The translations under genes were made by a program, and so were the position numbers. From the NCBI GenBank assembly GCA_905215105.1, contig CAJMOI010000095.1:1-7523 (forward strand): 7,523 nt of DNA. Reading direction: 5' to 3'. The notes below the pieces were generated by a model. The model made no database searches and was not told the DNA's origin. It saw only the letters and a list, made by a program, of their open reading frames with translations. How positions within the stretch are numbered: the first letter of the stretch is position 1; the number at the start of each line of letters is the position of its first letter. The DNA comes from an uncultured bacterium (GTDB lineage: Bacteria > Bacillota > Clostridia > Oscillospirales > Acutalibacteraceae). Shown in pieces: positions 1 to 5,792 of the stretch.

Positions 1-44
1 CGAATTTTTCGCAAGCAACAGACAGATACAAGGCAAAAAACACA

Positions 45-73
45 GGAATCCTTTGTGGATTCCGAGTATTTTT
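45..73 (+). terminator. Small intrinsic terminator of an upstream unit
   Basis: A perfect 7-bp stem (GGAATCC at 45-51, GGATTCC at 57-63) with a 5-base loop is followed by GAG and then TATTTTT up to 73. An A run lies just before it at 35-40. It most likely ends a gene left of the window. It sits only 36 bases before the first lipoprotein start, so it could also attenuate read-through into that gene. The stem is short and AT-containing, so it is probably a modest terminator. Confidence 0.55.
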
Positions 74-108
74 AACGCAGTAGCTGGCGTTGATTGCCGG
101 AAAAGTCT

Positions 109-930
109 ATGATTTCGACTTTTCAGATAGCCCCTAGCCGGACAGGGGGAATTGCCACGAAAGGGAAAATTGCAGCCGGGTTGCTGTTGGCGTTTCTGCT
201 GGCGGTCTTGACGGCCGGCTGTCAGGAAATCGACCCGCGGACCATCTATACACAGGCCCAGAAAAAGACCACGGCGCTGACTTCGGGGCAGCAGACTCTG
301 GCCCTGACCTTTACCATTGACCCGGAAGGGGAGAACAAGGTCTATACCTGGGAAATGGACGTGGCGTTTGTCCAGAATGAAGAAAATCCCGGACTGGATG
401 TCCGCTCTATGACCACCTTTCCCGAAAAGACCTTTACGTCAGACTCCGCTTATATTGATGGCCGGTTTTATGTGGATGACAACGGAACCCGGTATCAGTC
501 GGAAATGGAATATACCGTGATGCAGCAGAGAATCGGCCGGGTTTATCCGGATCTCACCCTTTCCGTTTCCCAGCTGAAAGAACTGACCTGTGAGGATATG
601 GAAGAGGGAAAAACCTTTGCTTTTACGGTAGCCGGTAAGCATGTAACGGTGCTGACGGATTTTGTCATGAATCAGATTCTCAATTTTGACACCTTTGTGC
701 CTACCGATGCGACCACCAAAACCGCTTCCGGAACCGCAGTGGTGGACGACAACAACTATATTTCCCGTCTCGGTCTGGAAATTCCCTGTATCGTGGTACA
801 GAATCAGAAGGAATATGAGGCGGTGCTGGAATACACCAAGGAACTGAAGGTGCCGGAAAAAGAAGTCTCCATTCAGGTGGAAAACCCGGAATCTTACAAG
901 CAGGTGACGATCTGGGATCTTCCCTGGTAA
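109..930 (+). CDS. Secreted lipoprotein of unknown function
   Basis: This encodes a 273-residue precursor. The N-terminus has basic residues (R11, K18, K20), a hydrophobic stretch at about 21-36 and a lipobox LTAGC with the lipidated Cys at 38. The mature protein should therefore be anchored on the outer face of the cytoplasmic membrane. The remaining roughly 235 residues alternate beta-strand-like segments (for example TLALTFTIDPEG, AYIDGRFYVDDNG, YISRLGLEIPC) with no catalytic motif I can recognise. The general look resembles the LolA/LppX-like or DUF6612-type lipoproteins of Firmicutes, but that is a guess from pattern only. I chose ATG 109 because it gives a standard signal peptide; TTG 94 in the same frame would add five residues. 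Neither start has a clear Shine-Dalgarno (only GGAAAAG just upstream), and no convincing promoter lies between the terminator at 45-73 and the start. It converges on the RCC1-like gene. Confidence 0.8.
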   Translation: MISTFQIAPSRTGGIATKGKIAAGLLLAFLLAVLTAGCQEIDPRTIYTQAQKKTTALTSGQQTLALTFTIDPEGENKVYTWEMDVAFVQNEENPGLDVRSMTTFPEKTFTSDSAYIDGRFYVDDNGTRYQSEMEYTVMQQRIGRVYPDLTLSVSQLKELTCEDMEEGKTFAFTVAGKHVTVLTDFVMNQILNFDTFVPTDATTKTASGTAVVDDNNYISRLGLEIPCIVVQNQKEYEAVLEYTKELKVPEKEVSIQVENPESYKQVTIWDLPW

Positions 931-934
931 GGCA

Positions 935-955
935 TTCCCGGCATTTTGGCGGGAA
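935..955 (+). repeat. Short hairpin just after the lipoprotein stop
   Basis: TTCCCG (935-940) pairs with CGGGAA (950-955) across a 9-base loop, starting 5 bases after the stop codon. No T run follows, so by itself it is not an intrinsic terminator. It may protect the 3' end of the message or simply precede the larger terminator at 990-1026. Confidence 0.35.
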
Positions 956-989
956 ATGAAAGGGTTGTATTTGAATCGCTGTGATATGG

Positions 990-1026
990 AAAATGGGTAT
1001 CGCTGTAAAGCAGCAATACCCATTTT
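990..1026. terminator. Two-way intrinsic terminator between convergent genes
   Basis: AAAATGGGTAT (990-1000) is perfectly complementary to ATACCCATTTT (1016-1026). After one C/A mismatch the stem continues with GCTG (1002-1005) and CAGC (1011-1014) around a 5-base loop, giving 15 paired positions. The stem carries A residues on one side and T residues on the other, and the plus strand continues TTTTACTTTT. It can therefore stop transcription in both directions. It lies 59 bases after the plus-strand lipoprotein stop and 10 bases after the minus-strand RCC1-like stop. Confidence 0.85.
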
Positions 1027-1036
1027 ACTTTTCGGT

Positions 1037-2287
1037 TTATTCTTCAATCTCTTCAAATTGACCGGCTATCACAATGGTTCCATCAGATTGGAGGCCAGCA
1101 GTATAAGTAGGCCCTGCAACAATAGAAATAATATCATGCCATTCTGTTACATCACACTGTCCTGCGTCGTTCAGTCCAGTTGCGACTGCTGTTCCATCAT
1201 TTTTCAATCCGACAACGTGATTTTCAGAATAATCAAGGGCAATGATGTTTTTCCAGTCATCGAGGGGTTTCAGCATAAGACCCAGATCAAGACCTGCTTC
1301 CGATTTCAAATATGCATATACCACACTGCCATCGCCTTTGATACCGAAAAAGCCACGAAAGTTTGGTATGTCATTGTGTACAAGTTGCCGGATATCTGTC
1401 CAGTTTTCGGAAGTAAACACAAAATTTTCATCCCAGAAAGAGGAAACGGATTCTATTTTGACAGTATGATCTTTTCCGATTCCGATTAAAGTTTCCGGAA
1501 AATATGAGTAAATATCCTCGATATTTGTCCAGTTTTCGATAGATTCCTTAAATTCTGTTAATTCCTTACGCCGGTCTCCTTTTGGAAATGCAGAAAAATC
1601 ATAAGGATATTCAATAGTTCCATCTTCCATCAAAACAAAGTAACCTGTATTGATATCTCCCGTGATTTTTTTAACGCCGGATAAAGTTTCCATATAAGCA
1701 AGGTCTTTAACTTCACCGGGATTATTGCACACTACATTTCCATCTGTAGTGACTGCATATCGGTGCATATCGGTGTCAATTTGACAGAGATTTCTCATGG
1801 AGAAGGCACGGAATTCTTCGCTCGGAGTATACGGAAGAAGGAATCTTCCACTTTTTGTGAGCGCTCCCGGCATTATCAGGGAATCCAATGAATAATAATC
1901 AGGTCCCAATGAAAGAAGCTCATTAACATTGGTCCATTCCGAAATGGTTTCCTTACGCTCGAGCGAGGGGTTTCCGGAAATTTCTACGGTGCCGTTTTCC
2001 AGAAGACCATAAACAGAACAGCCGTCATAAGTCAGCGCCAGTTGTTTCACATTGCGCCAGGTATTCATTTCAGAAGTAATTCCATCGTCGAAACCTGTCG
2101 ATGTAACAGTACCGTCCCAGCGGATAAAGGCGCAGCCGTATTCATTTCCATGTCCGTATCGAGCCGAGTTGAGGGATGTGGTGGATTGATTCCACGGCAG
2201 TTCCGAAAAAATATCACATCCGCTTAACAAAAGGGATAAGATAAGCAGAGTGACGACTCCAGTTCGCAAGGTTTTTGGTGTTTTCAT
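1037..2287 (-). CDS. RCC1-repeat beta-propeller lipoprotein
   Basis: This encodes a 416-residue precursor. The signal peptide starts MKTPKTLRTG, has a hydrophobic core and ends in lipobox LLSGC with Cys 24, so the product should be a surface-anchored lipoprotein. The rest is a chain of about eight degenerate repeats of roughly 40-50 residues following the RCC1-like pattern 'W-x-[DN]-[IV] ... G-[IL]-x-x-DGT-V'. The clearest copies are GLKNDGTAVATGLNDAGQC followed by WHDIISIVAG, and GLQSDGTIVIAG at the C-terminus; the middle copies are strongly diverged. RCC1 repeats normally form a beta-propeller that binds partners, and no enzyme motif is visible. The partner is unknown. The start at 2287 is fixed by GAGGAG 10 bases upstream and by the signal peptide; an in-frame ATG 15 codons earlier would spoil the signal. 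Hand counts of three 60-base samples gave 28-50% GC, against 53-65% for two samples of the ABC-F gene, so this gene may be a later arrival. Confidence 0.85.
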   Translation of the reverse strand: MKTPKTLRTGVVTLLILSLLLSGCDIFSELPWNQSTTSLNSARYGHGNEYGCAFIRWDGTVTSTGFDDGITSEMNTWRNVKQLALTYDGCSVYGLLENGTVEISGNPSLERKETISEWTNVNELLSLGPDYYSLDSLIMPGALTKSGRFLLPYTPSEEFRAFSMRNLCQIDTDMHRYAVTTDGNVVCNNPGEVKDLAYMETLSGVKKITGDINTGYFVLMEDGTIEYPYDFSAFPKGDRRKELTEFKESIENWTNIEDIYSYFPETLIGIGKDHTVKIESVSSFWDENFVFTSENWTDIRQLVHNDIPNFRGFFGIKGDGSVVYAYLKSEAGLDLGLMLKPLDDWKNIIALDYSENHVVGLKNDGTAVATGLNDAGQCDVTEWHDIISIVAGPTYTAGLQSDGTIVIAGQFEEIEE

Positions 2288-2297
2288 GTTATTTCGT

Positions 2298-2303
2298 CTC
2301 CTC
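2298..2303 (-). promoter_or_regulatory. Ribosome binding site deciding the RCC1-like start
   Basis: GAGGAG on the minus strand lies 10 bases before ATG 2287. The earlier in-frame ATG near 2332 has no comparable site, so the downstream start is preferred. Confidence 0.75.
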
Positions 2304-2323
2304 GTTTCAATTTCTTCTTGTTT

Positions 2324-2372
2324 AAGCCGCAATAACAGAAAAAATCTTAATAATAAATATATTATGCGGCTT
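2324..2372. repeat. Inverted repeat flanking the RCC1-like -10 box
   Basis: AAGCCGC (2324-2330) and GCGGCTT (2366-2372) are perfect inverted copies. With one unpaired A the match extends through ATAA (2332-2335) and TTAT (2362-2365). The right arm lies in the spacer between -35 and -10, and the left arm lies just downstream of the predicted transcript start. Because the start lies between the arms, they would not both be in the RNA, so this looks like a DNA-level operator rather than an RNA hairpin. Its role is inference. Confidence 0.5.
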
Positions 2373-2384
2373 TGATTTTGTCAA
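2356..2384 (-). promoter_or_regulatory. Sigma-A promoter of the RCC1-like gene
   Basis: On the minus strand a consensus -35 TTGACA (2384-2379) is followed after exactly 17 bases by TATATT (2361-2356), five of six matches to the -10 consensus. The predicted transcript start is near 2349, leaving a leader of about 60 bases with the GAGGAG site near its end. Confidence 0.8.
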
Positions 2385-2401
2385 TACTATATTTATAGAA
2401 T
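2372..2401 (+). promoter_or_regulatory. Possible upstream promoter of the ABC-F leader
   Basis: TTGATT (2372-2377) and TAGAAT (2396-2401) are spaced by 18 bases on the plus strand, with four and five matches to the -35 and -10 consensus. It would start a leader of about 195 bases that includes the terminator at 2541-2576. It overlaps the minus-strand promoter, so the two would compete for polymerase. AT-rich sequence gives such matches by chance, hence low confidence. Confidence 0.35.
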
Positions 2402-2406
2402 GATTA

Positions 2407-2436
2407 CCGAACAAATTCAGCAAATTGGTTTGTCGG
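2407..2436 (+). repeat. Leader hairpin upstream of the ABC-F gene
   Basis: CCGA (2407-2410) and CAAA (2412-2415) pair with TTTG (2429-2432) and TCGG (2433-2436), giving eight base pairs with one bulged A and a 13-base loop. It would form at the very 5' end of a transcript begun near 2408. No T run follows directly, so it is not a terminator on its own. Confidence 0.35.
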
Positions 2437-2534
2437 GAAAAAACTCAATTATTTTTTAGAATTTTCCATAATTTGCATTGGTTTTGAAAAAAAGCAGTGA
2501 TCACACAGGAAAGTTTGTTTCCGTTTGAAAAACA

Positions 2535-2543
2535 TGGTATAAT
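2535..2543 (+). promoter_or_regulatory. Extended -10 promoter element before the ABC-F gene
   Basis: TGGTATAAT is an exact extended -10 (TGn plus TATAAT). The sequence 17 bases upstream, TTGTTT (2515-2520), matches only the first three -35 bases, which extended -10 promoters tolerate. The predicted start is near 2550. A transcript from here lacks most of the left arm of the terminator at 2541-2576 and so would escape it. Confidence 0.5.
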
Positions 2544-2576
2544 CAGGTGCGGAGTTTTTCTGCACCTGATTTTTTT
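2541..2576 (+). terminator. Intrinsic terminator (putative attenuator) before the ABC-F gene
   Basis: AATCAGGTGC (2541-2550) pairs perfectly with GCACCTGATT (2562-2571) around an 11-base loop, and a run of seven T residues ends at 2576. It points only to the right, since the minus strand lacks a T run after the stem. It lies 25 bases before the ABC-F start. The gene to the left is transcribed away from it, so the only obvious transcript it could stop is the ABC-F leader. Some ABC-F genes are known to be controlled by leader attenuation; its use here is inference. Confidence 0.75.
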
Positions 2577-2585
2577 GTGAAGAAT

Positions 2586-2591
2586 AGGAGG
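2586..2591 (+). promoter_or_regulatory. Ribosome binding site of the ABC-F gene
   Basis: A perfect AGGAGG lies 10 bases before ATG 2602 and fixes that start. Confidence 0.85.
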
Positions 2592-2601
2592 ATTCTCATA
2601 G

Positions 2602-4197
2602 ATGATTACTGTATCTGATCTTGGCCTGAATTTCAGCGGCCAGAACCTGTTTTCCCATGTCAACCTGCTGTTTCAGCCCGGCAACTGCTATGGCGTAATC
2701 GGCGCTAATGGCGCGGGTAAATCCACATTTCTCAAGCTCCTTTCCGGTGAGCTGGAACCCAGCAAGGGCGAAGTGGTGATCGACGCCCAGAGCCGTATGT
2801 CGGTTTTGAAGCAGGATCACTTTGCCTATGAGGAGTTTACCGTTTTTGAGACCATTTTGCAGGGCAATCCCCGGCTGTATGAAGTGCTCAAGGAAAAGGA
2901 TGCCCTCTATGCAAAAGAGGACTTTTCCGAAGAGGACGGCAACCGTGCCGCAGAGCTGGAAGCGGAGTTTGCCGAGCTGAATGGCTGGGAAGCCGAAACC
3001 GAAGCCGGAAAGCTCTTGCAGGGTCTGGGTCTGGACAACGGAATGCTCTATAGCCTGATGAGCACCCTGACCCAGAGCGAAAAGGTGAAGGTGCTGCTGG
3101 CCCGCGCGCTGTTCGGACAGCCGGACATCATTCTGCTGGACGAGCCCACCAATGGTCTGGATATTCACTCCATCACCTGGCTGGAAGGCTTCCTCATGGA
3201 TTATGAGGGCATCATCATCGTGGTGTCCCATGACCGGTATTTCCTCAACAATGTCTGTACCCATATCGTGGATATCGACTACACCAAAATCAAAATGTAT
3301 GTGGGCAACTACGACTTCTGGTATGAGTCCAGCCAGCTGATTCAGCGGATGATGCGGGATCAGAACCGGAAGGCCGAGGAAAAGATTAAGGAGCTGCAAA
3401 CCTTTATCCAGCGATTCTCCGCCAATAAGTCCAAGTCCCGTCAGGCGACTTCCCGTAAAAAGCTGCTGGACAAAATCACCGTGGAGGAAATGCCTGCCTC
3501 TTCCCGCCGGTATCCCTATGTGGGCTTTACCATGGATCGGGAGCCGGGTAAGGAGATTCTGACAGTAGAGGGTCTGACCAAAACTGTGGACGGTGTAAAG
3601 GTACTGGATAACGTGTCTTTCCGAGTAAACAAGGGCGACAAGATTGCCTTTGTGGCGGACAACGAGTTTGCTGTGCCCACTCTGTTCAAAATCCTCATGG
3701 AGGAAATGGAGGCGGACGCCGGTACCTTCAAGTGGGGCGTTTCCACCAGCCAGTCCTATTTCCCGCAGGATAACTCCGAGTACTTCAACGGCCATGAGGA
3801 ATCCATCATCAAGTGGCTGGAGCAGTATTCCAAGGACACCACCGAGACCTATCTCCGGGGCTTTTTGGGCAAAATGCTCTTTTCCGGCGAGGACGTGTAT
3901 AAGCCGGTCAATGTGCTGTCCGGCGGTGAAAAAGTGCGCTGTATGCTGTCCCGTATGATGATGTTCGGCAGCAATGTGCTGCTGCTGGATCAGCCCACCA
4001 ACCATCTGGATCTGGAATCCATCACGGCCGTCAACAACGGTCTGATCGATTTCAAGGGCATCGTGCTTTTTGCCACTCATGACCACGAGTTTGCCCAGAC
4101 AGTCGCCAATCGGATTATTGAAATTCAGCCTGAGGGCGGCGTGTTTGACCGGATGACCACCTTTGATGAGTATCTGGAAATGAGAGGCAAGGTGTAA
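2602..4197 (+). CDS. ABC-F ATPase, YkpA/YbiT type
   Basis: This encodes a 531-residue soluble protein with two ABC domains in one chain and no membrane segments, as in ABC-F proteins that act on the ribosome. Domain 1 has Walker A GANGAGKST (34-42), Walker B with catalytic Glu in LLDEPTN (178-184) and switch His 210. A charged helical linker at about 245-300 would reach toward the tRNA sites. Domain 2 begins near 319 and has signature LSGGE (439-443), DQPTNHLD (463-470) and His 493. The domain 1 signature is LTQSE (156-160) instead of LSGGQ, the domain 2 Walker A is ADNEFAVPT (352-360) without the Lys, and Gln 464 replaces the catalytic Glu. These changes all fall in one composite site. The sequence resembles the housekeeping YkpA group rather than antibiotic-protection members, by my recall. 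It heads a run with the deacylase gene 3 bases on, and its leader carries a possible attenuator. Confidence 0.93.
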   Translation: MITVSDLGLNFSGQNLFSHVNLLFQPGNCYGVIGANGAGKSTFLKLLSGELEPSKGEVVIDAQSRMSVLKQDHFAYEEFTVFETILQGNPRLYEVLKEKDALYAKEDFSEEDGNRAAELEAEFAELNGWEAETEAGKLLQGLGLDNGMLYSLMSTLTQSEKVKVLLARALFGQPDIILLDEPTNGLDIHSITWLEGFLMDYEGIIIVVSHDRYFLNNVCTHIVDIDYTKIKMYVGNYDFWYESSQLIQRMMRDQNRKAEEKIKELQTFIQRFSANKSKSRQATSRKKLLDKITVEEMPASSRRYPYVGFTMDREPGKEILTVEGLTKTVDGVKVLDNVSFRVNKGDKIAFVADNEFAVPTLFKILMEEMEADAGTFKWGVSTSQSYFPQDNSEYFNGHEESIIKWLEQYSKDTTETYLRGFLGKMLFSGEDVYKPVNVLSGGEKVRCMLSRMMMFGSNVLLLDQPTNHLDLESITAVNNGLIDFKGIVLFATHDHEFAQTVANRIIEIQPEGGVFDRMTTFDEYLEMRGKV

Positions 4198-4200
4198 AAC

Positions 4201-4689
4201 ATGTCCATTGAAGCGGTTCGCGCTTATTTGAAGGAGCGGGGAAGAGAACAGGAAATTCTGGAATTCCCCGTTTCCAGCGCTACAGTGGAACTGGCGGCAC
4301 AGGCGCTGAACACTCAGCCTGCCCGGATTGCCAAGACCCTTTCCTTCAAAACACCGGACGGAGATTGCCTGCTGCTGGTAGCGGCGGGAGACGGGAAAAT
4401 CGATAATCGGAAATTCCGGGAAACCTTCGGGTTTAAAGCCAAAATGCTGGCCTTTGACGAAGTGGAGCCCATGACCGGCCATGGGGTGGGGGGCGTGTGT
4501 CCTTTTGCCAACCCGGAAGGGGTGCGGGTGTGTCTGGACGAATCTCTCCGCCGGTTTGAAACCGTGTTTCCTGCCTGCGGCAGCGGTAATTCCGCCATCA
4601 GGCTGACCTGTGACGAGCTGGAAAGCCTGTCCAATGCTGCCGGTTGGGTGGATGTCTGCAAAGGCTGGCAGCCGGATGAATCCATCTGA
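4201..4689 (+). CDS. YbaK/EbsC-family aminoacyl-tRNA deacylase
   Basis: This encodes a 162-residue cytoplasmic protein, the full usual length of the YbaK/ProX-type editing domain. These enzymes hydrolyse wrongly charged tRNAs in trans, classically Cys-tRNA(Pro). Visible family features are the N-terminal helix, the FPVSSATVELAAQAL segment, Lys 45 in ARIAKTLSFK (the likely conserved substrate-site Lys), and the GGVCP motif (97-101) in the GxxxP position. The start ATG 4201 comes 3 bases after the ABC-F stop, with AAGG-type sequence inside the end of that gene, so the two are probably translated in a coupled way. Pairing a ribosome-associated ATPase with a tRNA-editing enzyme fits a translation quality role. 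The exact substrate cannot be told from the sequence; Cys-tRNA(Pro) is the family default. Confidence 0.88.
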   Translation: MSIEAVRAYLKERGREQEILEFPVSSATVELAAQALNTQPARIAKTLSFKTPDGDCLLLVAAGDGKIDNRKFRETFGFKAKMLAFDEVEPMTGHGVGGVCPFANPEGVRVCLDESLRRFETVFPACGSGNSAIRLTCDELESLSNAAGWVDVCKGWQPDESI

Positions 4690-4703
4690 ACGGGGTGGGG
4701 AAA

Positions 4704-5690
4704 ATGCTGTGTGAAGAGCTGATGGAGCGGCTGCGGCCGATTACAGAAGAAGAACAGCAGATTTTACAGGGAAGCGACATCGACCGGAAACGGTATACTA
4801 CCGGCCGGGAGTTTACCATGGATCGTCACCGGCTGCTGGAAAAGGGGAAGCTGATGGACATTCGCACCCACACCCGATTTGTCCATTTTCCCCGTCACCG
4901 CCACAACTATATTGAGGCCATTTATATGTGCAGCGGCAGTACTACTCATATTCTTGGAGCTGCCGCTCCGGGGCAGAAGGTGGTGCTGGAAGAGGGGGAC
5001 CTGCTGTTTCTCAACCAGCATTCCTGCCACGAAATTCTGTCTGCCGGAGAAAACGATGTGGCGGTGAATTTCCTCATGCTGCCGGAGTTTTTCGACGAGG
5101 CTTTTTCCATGATTGAGCAGGACAGCGTCATCGGCCGGTTTCTGGTGAGCACCCTGTGTCAGGATGAAAACGAAGGAGAATATCTTCACTTCAAGCTGGC
5201 CGGGGTAACGCCGGTGCAGAATCTGATCGAGAACATGATCTGGTCCCAGCTGTTTCATCAGGATAACCGGCGGAAAATCAACCAGTACACCATGGGTGTT
5301 TTGCTTTTGCAGCTGCTGGAATTCTCCGATCGGTTGGAGGGGGATACCCCTGACCAGTATGAAAACAAACTGGTGCTCACCGCTTTGCGGTATATCGAGT
5401 CCCATTACCGGGAAGGAACCCTCACCGAACTGAGCGCGCTGATGAATCAGCCGGATTATACCGTCAGCCGTTTGCTGAAAGGGGTGGCGGGCATGACCTT
5501 CAAGGAGCTTTTGCAGCAAAAGCGGCTGCAAAAGGCCATGGAGCTGCTGAGCCAGACCCGGCTGTCCGTGTCGGACATCATCGCCGCGGTGGGGTACGAT
5601 AACACCAGTTACTTTTACCGGATTTTTAAAAAGGAAACGGGCATGAGCCCCAAGGAATACCGTGCAGGGCTTCCCGCTCCCTGCAAATAA
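4704..5690 (+). CDS. AraC-family regulator, probably of rhamnose genes
   Basis: This encodes 328 residues. The N-terminal half is an AraC-type cupin sensor; its start shows the HRHN motif (His 65, His 67) followed by YIEAIYMCSG and EEGDLLFLNQHSCHEI. The C-terminal part from about 225 to 325 is a double helix-turn-helix AraC DNA-binding domain: LTELSALMNQPDYTVSRLLK is the first recognition unit, and LSVSDIIAAVGYDNTSYFYRIFKKETGMSPKEYR is the classic second unit and family signature. Its place right before rhaB and rhaA suggests it senses L-rhamnose or a derivative and activates them, like RhaR/RhaS; this is inference from context. I chose ATG 4704, with GGGG about 8 bases upstream; GTG 4695 in the same frame would add three residues but has poor spacing. 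It follows the deacylase stop by 14 bases with no terminator between, so it probably shares the ABC-F transcript, which ends at 5691-5727. Confidence 0.9.
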   Translation: MLCEELMERLRPITEEEQQILQGSDIDRKRYTTGREFTMDRHRLLEKGKLMDIRTHTRFVHFPRHRHNYIEAIYMCSGSTTHILGAAAPGQKVVLEEGDLLFLNQHSCHEILSAGENDVAVNFLMLPEFFDEAFSMIEQDSVIGRFLVSTLCQDENEGEYLHFKLAGVTPVQNLIENMIWSQLFHQDNRRKINQYTMGVLLLQLLEFSDRLEGDTPDQYENKLVLTALRYIESHYREGTLTELSALMNQPDYTVSRLLKGVAGMTFKELLQQKRLQKAMELLSQTRLSVSDIIAAVGYDNTSYFYRIFKKETGMSPKEYRAGLPAPCK

Positions 5691-5727
5691 GGACGCAGTC
5701 TTTCCCGGACTGCGTCCTGTTTTTTTT
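5691..5727 (+). terminator. Strong terminator after the AraC-family gene
   Basis: GGACGCAGTC (5691-5700) pairs perfectly with GACTGCGTCC (5708-5717) around a 7-base loop and is followed by TG and eight T residues (5720-5727). It begins directly after the stop codon. It separates the regulator transcript from the rhamnose enzyme genes, which therefore need their own promoter in 5728-5792. Confidence 0.92.
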
Positions 5728-5792
5728 CTTTGCCATCCTCTATGATAGTACCAGAGATTTTCACGGAACGTATGACGGGAGGACAGGGGAAA
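5728..5792 (+). promoter_or_regulatory. Presumed regulated promoter region of rhaB-rhaA
   Basis: The 65 bases between the terminator and rhaB must contain the rhaB promoter if the terminator works. TATGAT (5741-5746) is a good -10 match, but the -35 position falls in the T run and is not a match, as is common for promoters that depend on an AraC-type activator. CTCT (5738-5741) and AGAG (5753-5756) form a small inverted repeat. No clear activator half-sites can be named. GGGAGG at 5777-5782 is the ribosome binding site. Confidence 0.4.

Larger units (their letters stand above)
2288..2601. other. 314-base divergent intergenic region
   Basis: This AT-rich stretch separates the RCC1-like gene (minus) from the ABC-F gene (plus). 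It holds no long reading frame. It carries a minus-strand sigma-A promoter at 2356-2384, an inverted repeat around it (2324-2372), a possible overlapping plus-strand promoter (2372-2401), a leader hairpin (2407-2436), an extended -10 (2535-2543), an intrinsic terminator (2541-2576) and the ABC-F ribosome binding site (2586-2591). The parts are listed separately. Confidence 0.8.

Noticed and set aside
1..11. CGAA/TTCG inverted repeat at the left edge
   Set aside because: Four base pairs with a 3-base loop are too small to mean anything.
956..1489. A 177-codon plus-strand open frame across the terminator and the end of the RCC1-like gene
   Set aside because: It runs through the terminator hairpin and is antisense to the conserved C-terminal repeats; no ribosome binding site.
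2534..2542. ATG-GTA-TAA two-codon frame in the ABC-F leader
   Set aside because: It overlaps the extended -10 and has no ribosome binding site at good spacing; expected by chance.
2525..2543. TTGAAA and TATAAT as a -35/-10 pair before the ABC-F gene
   Set aside because: They are only 7 bases apart, far from the 16-18 needed; the TATAAT is better read as an extended -10.
2596..4482. A 628-codon open frame on the minus strand opposite the ABC-F and deacylase genes
   Set aside because: It is the mirror of two clear genes, its translation shows no known family pattern and is rich in His/Gln/Gly from antisense codons, and it has no promoter or ribosome binding site.
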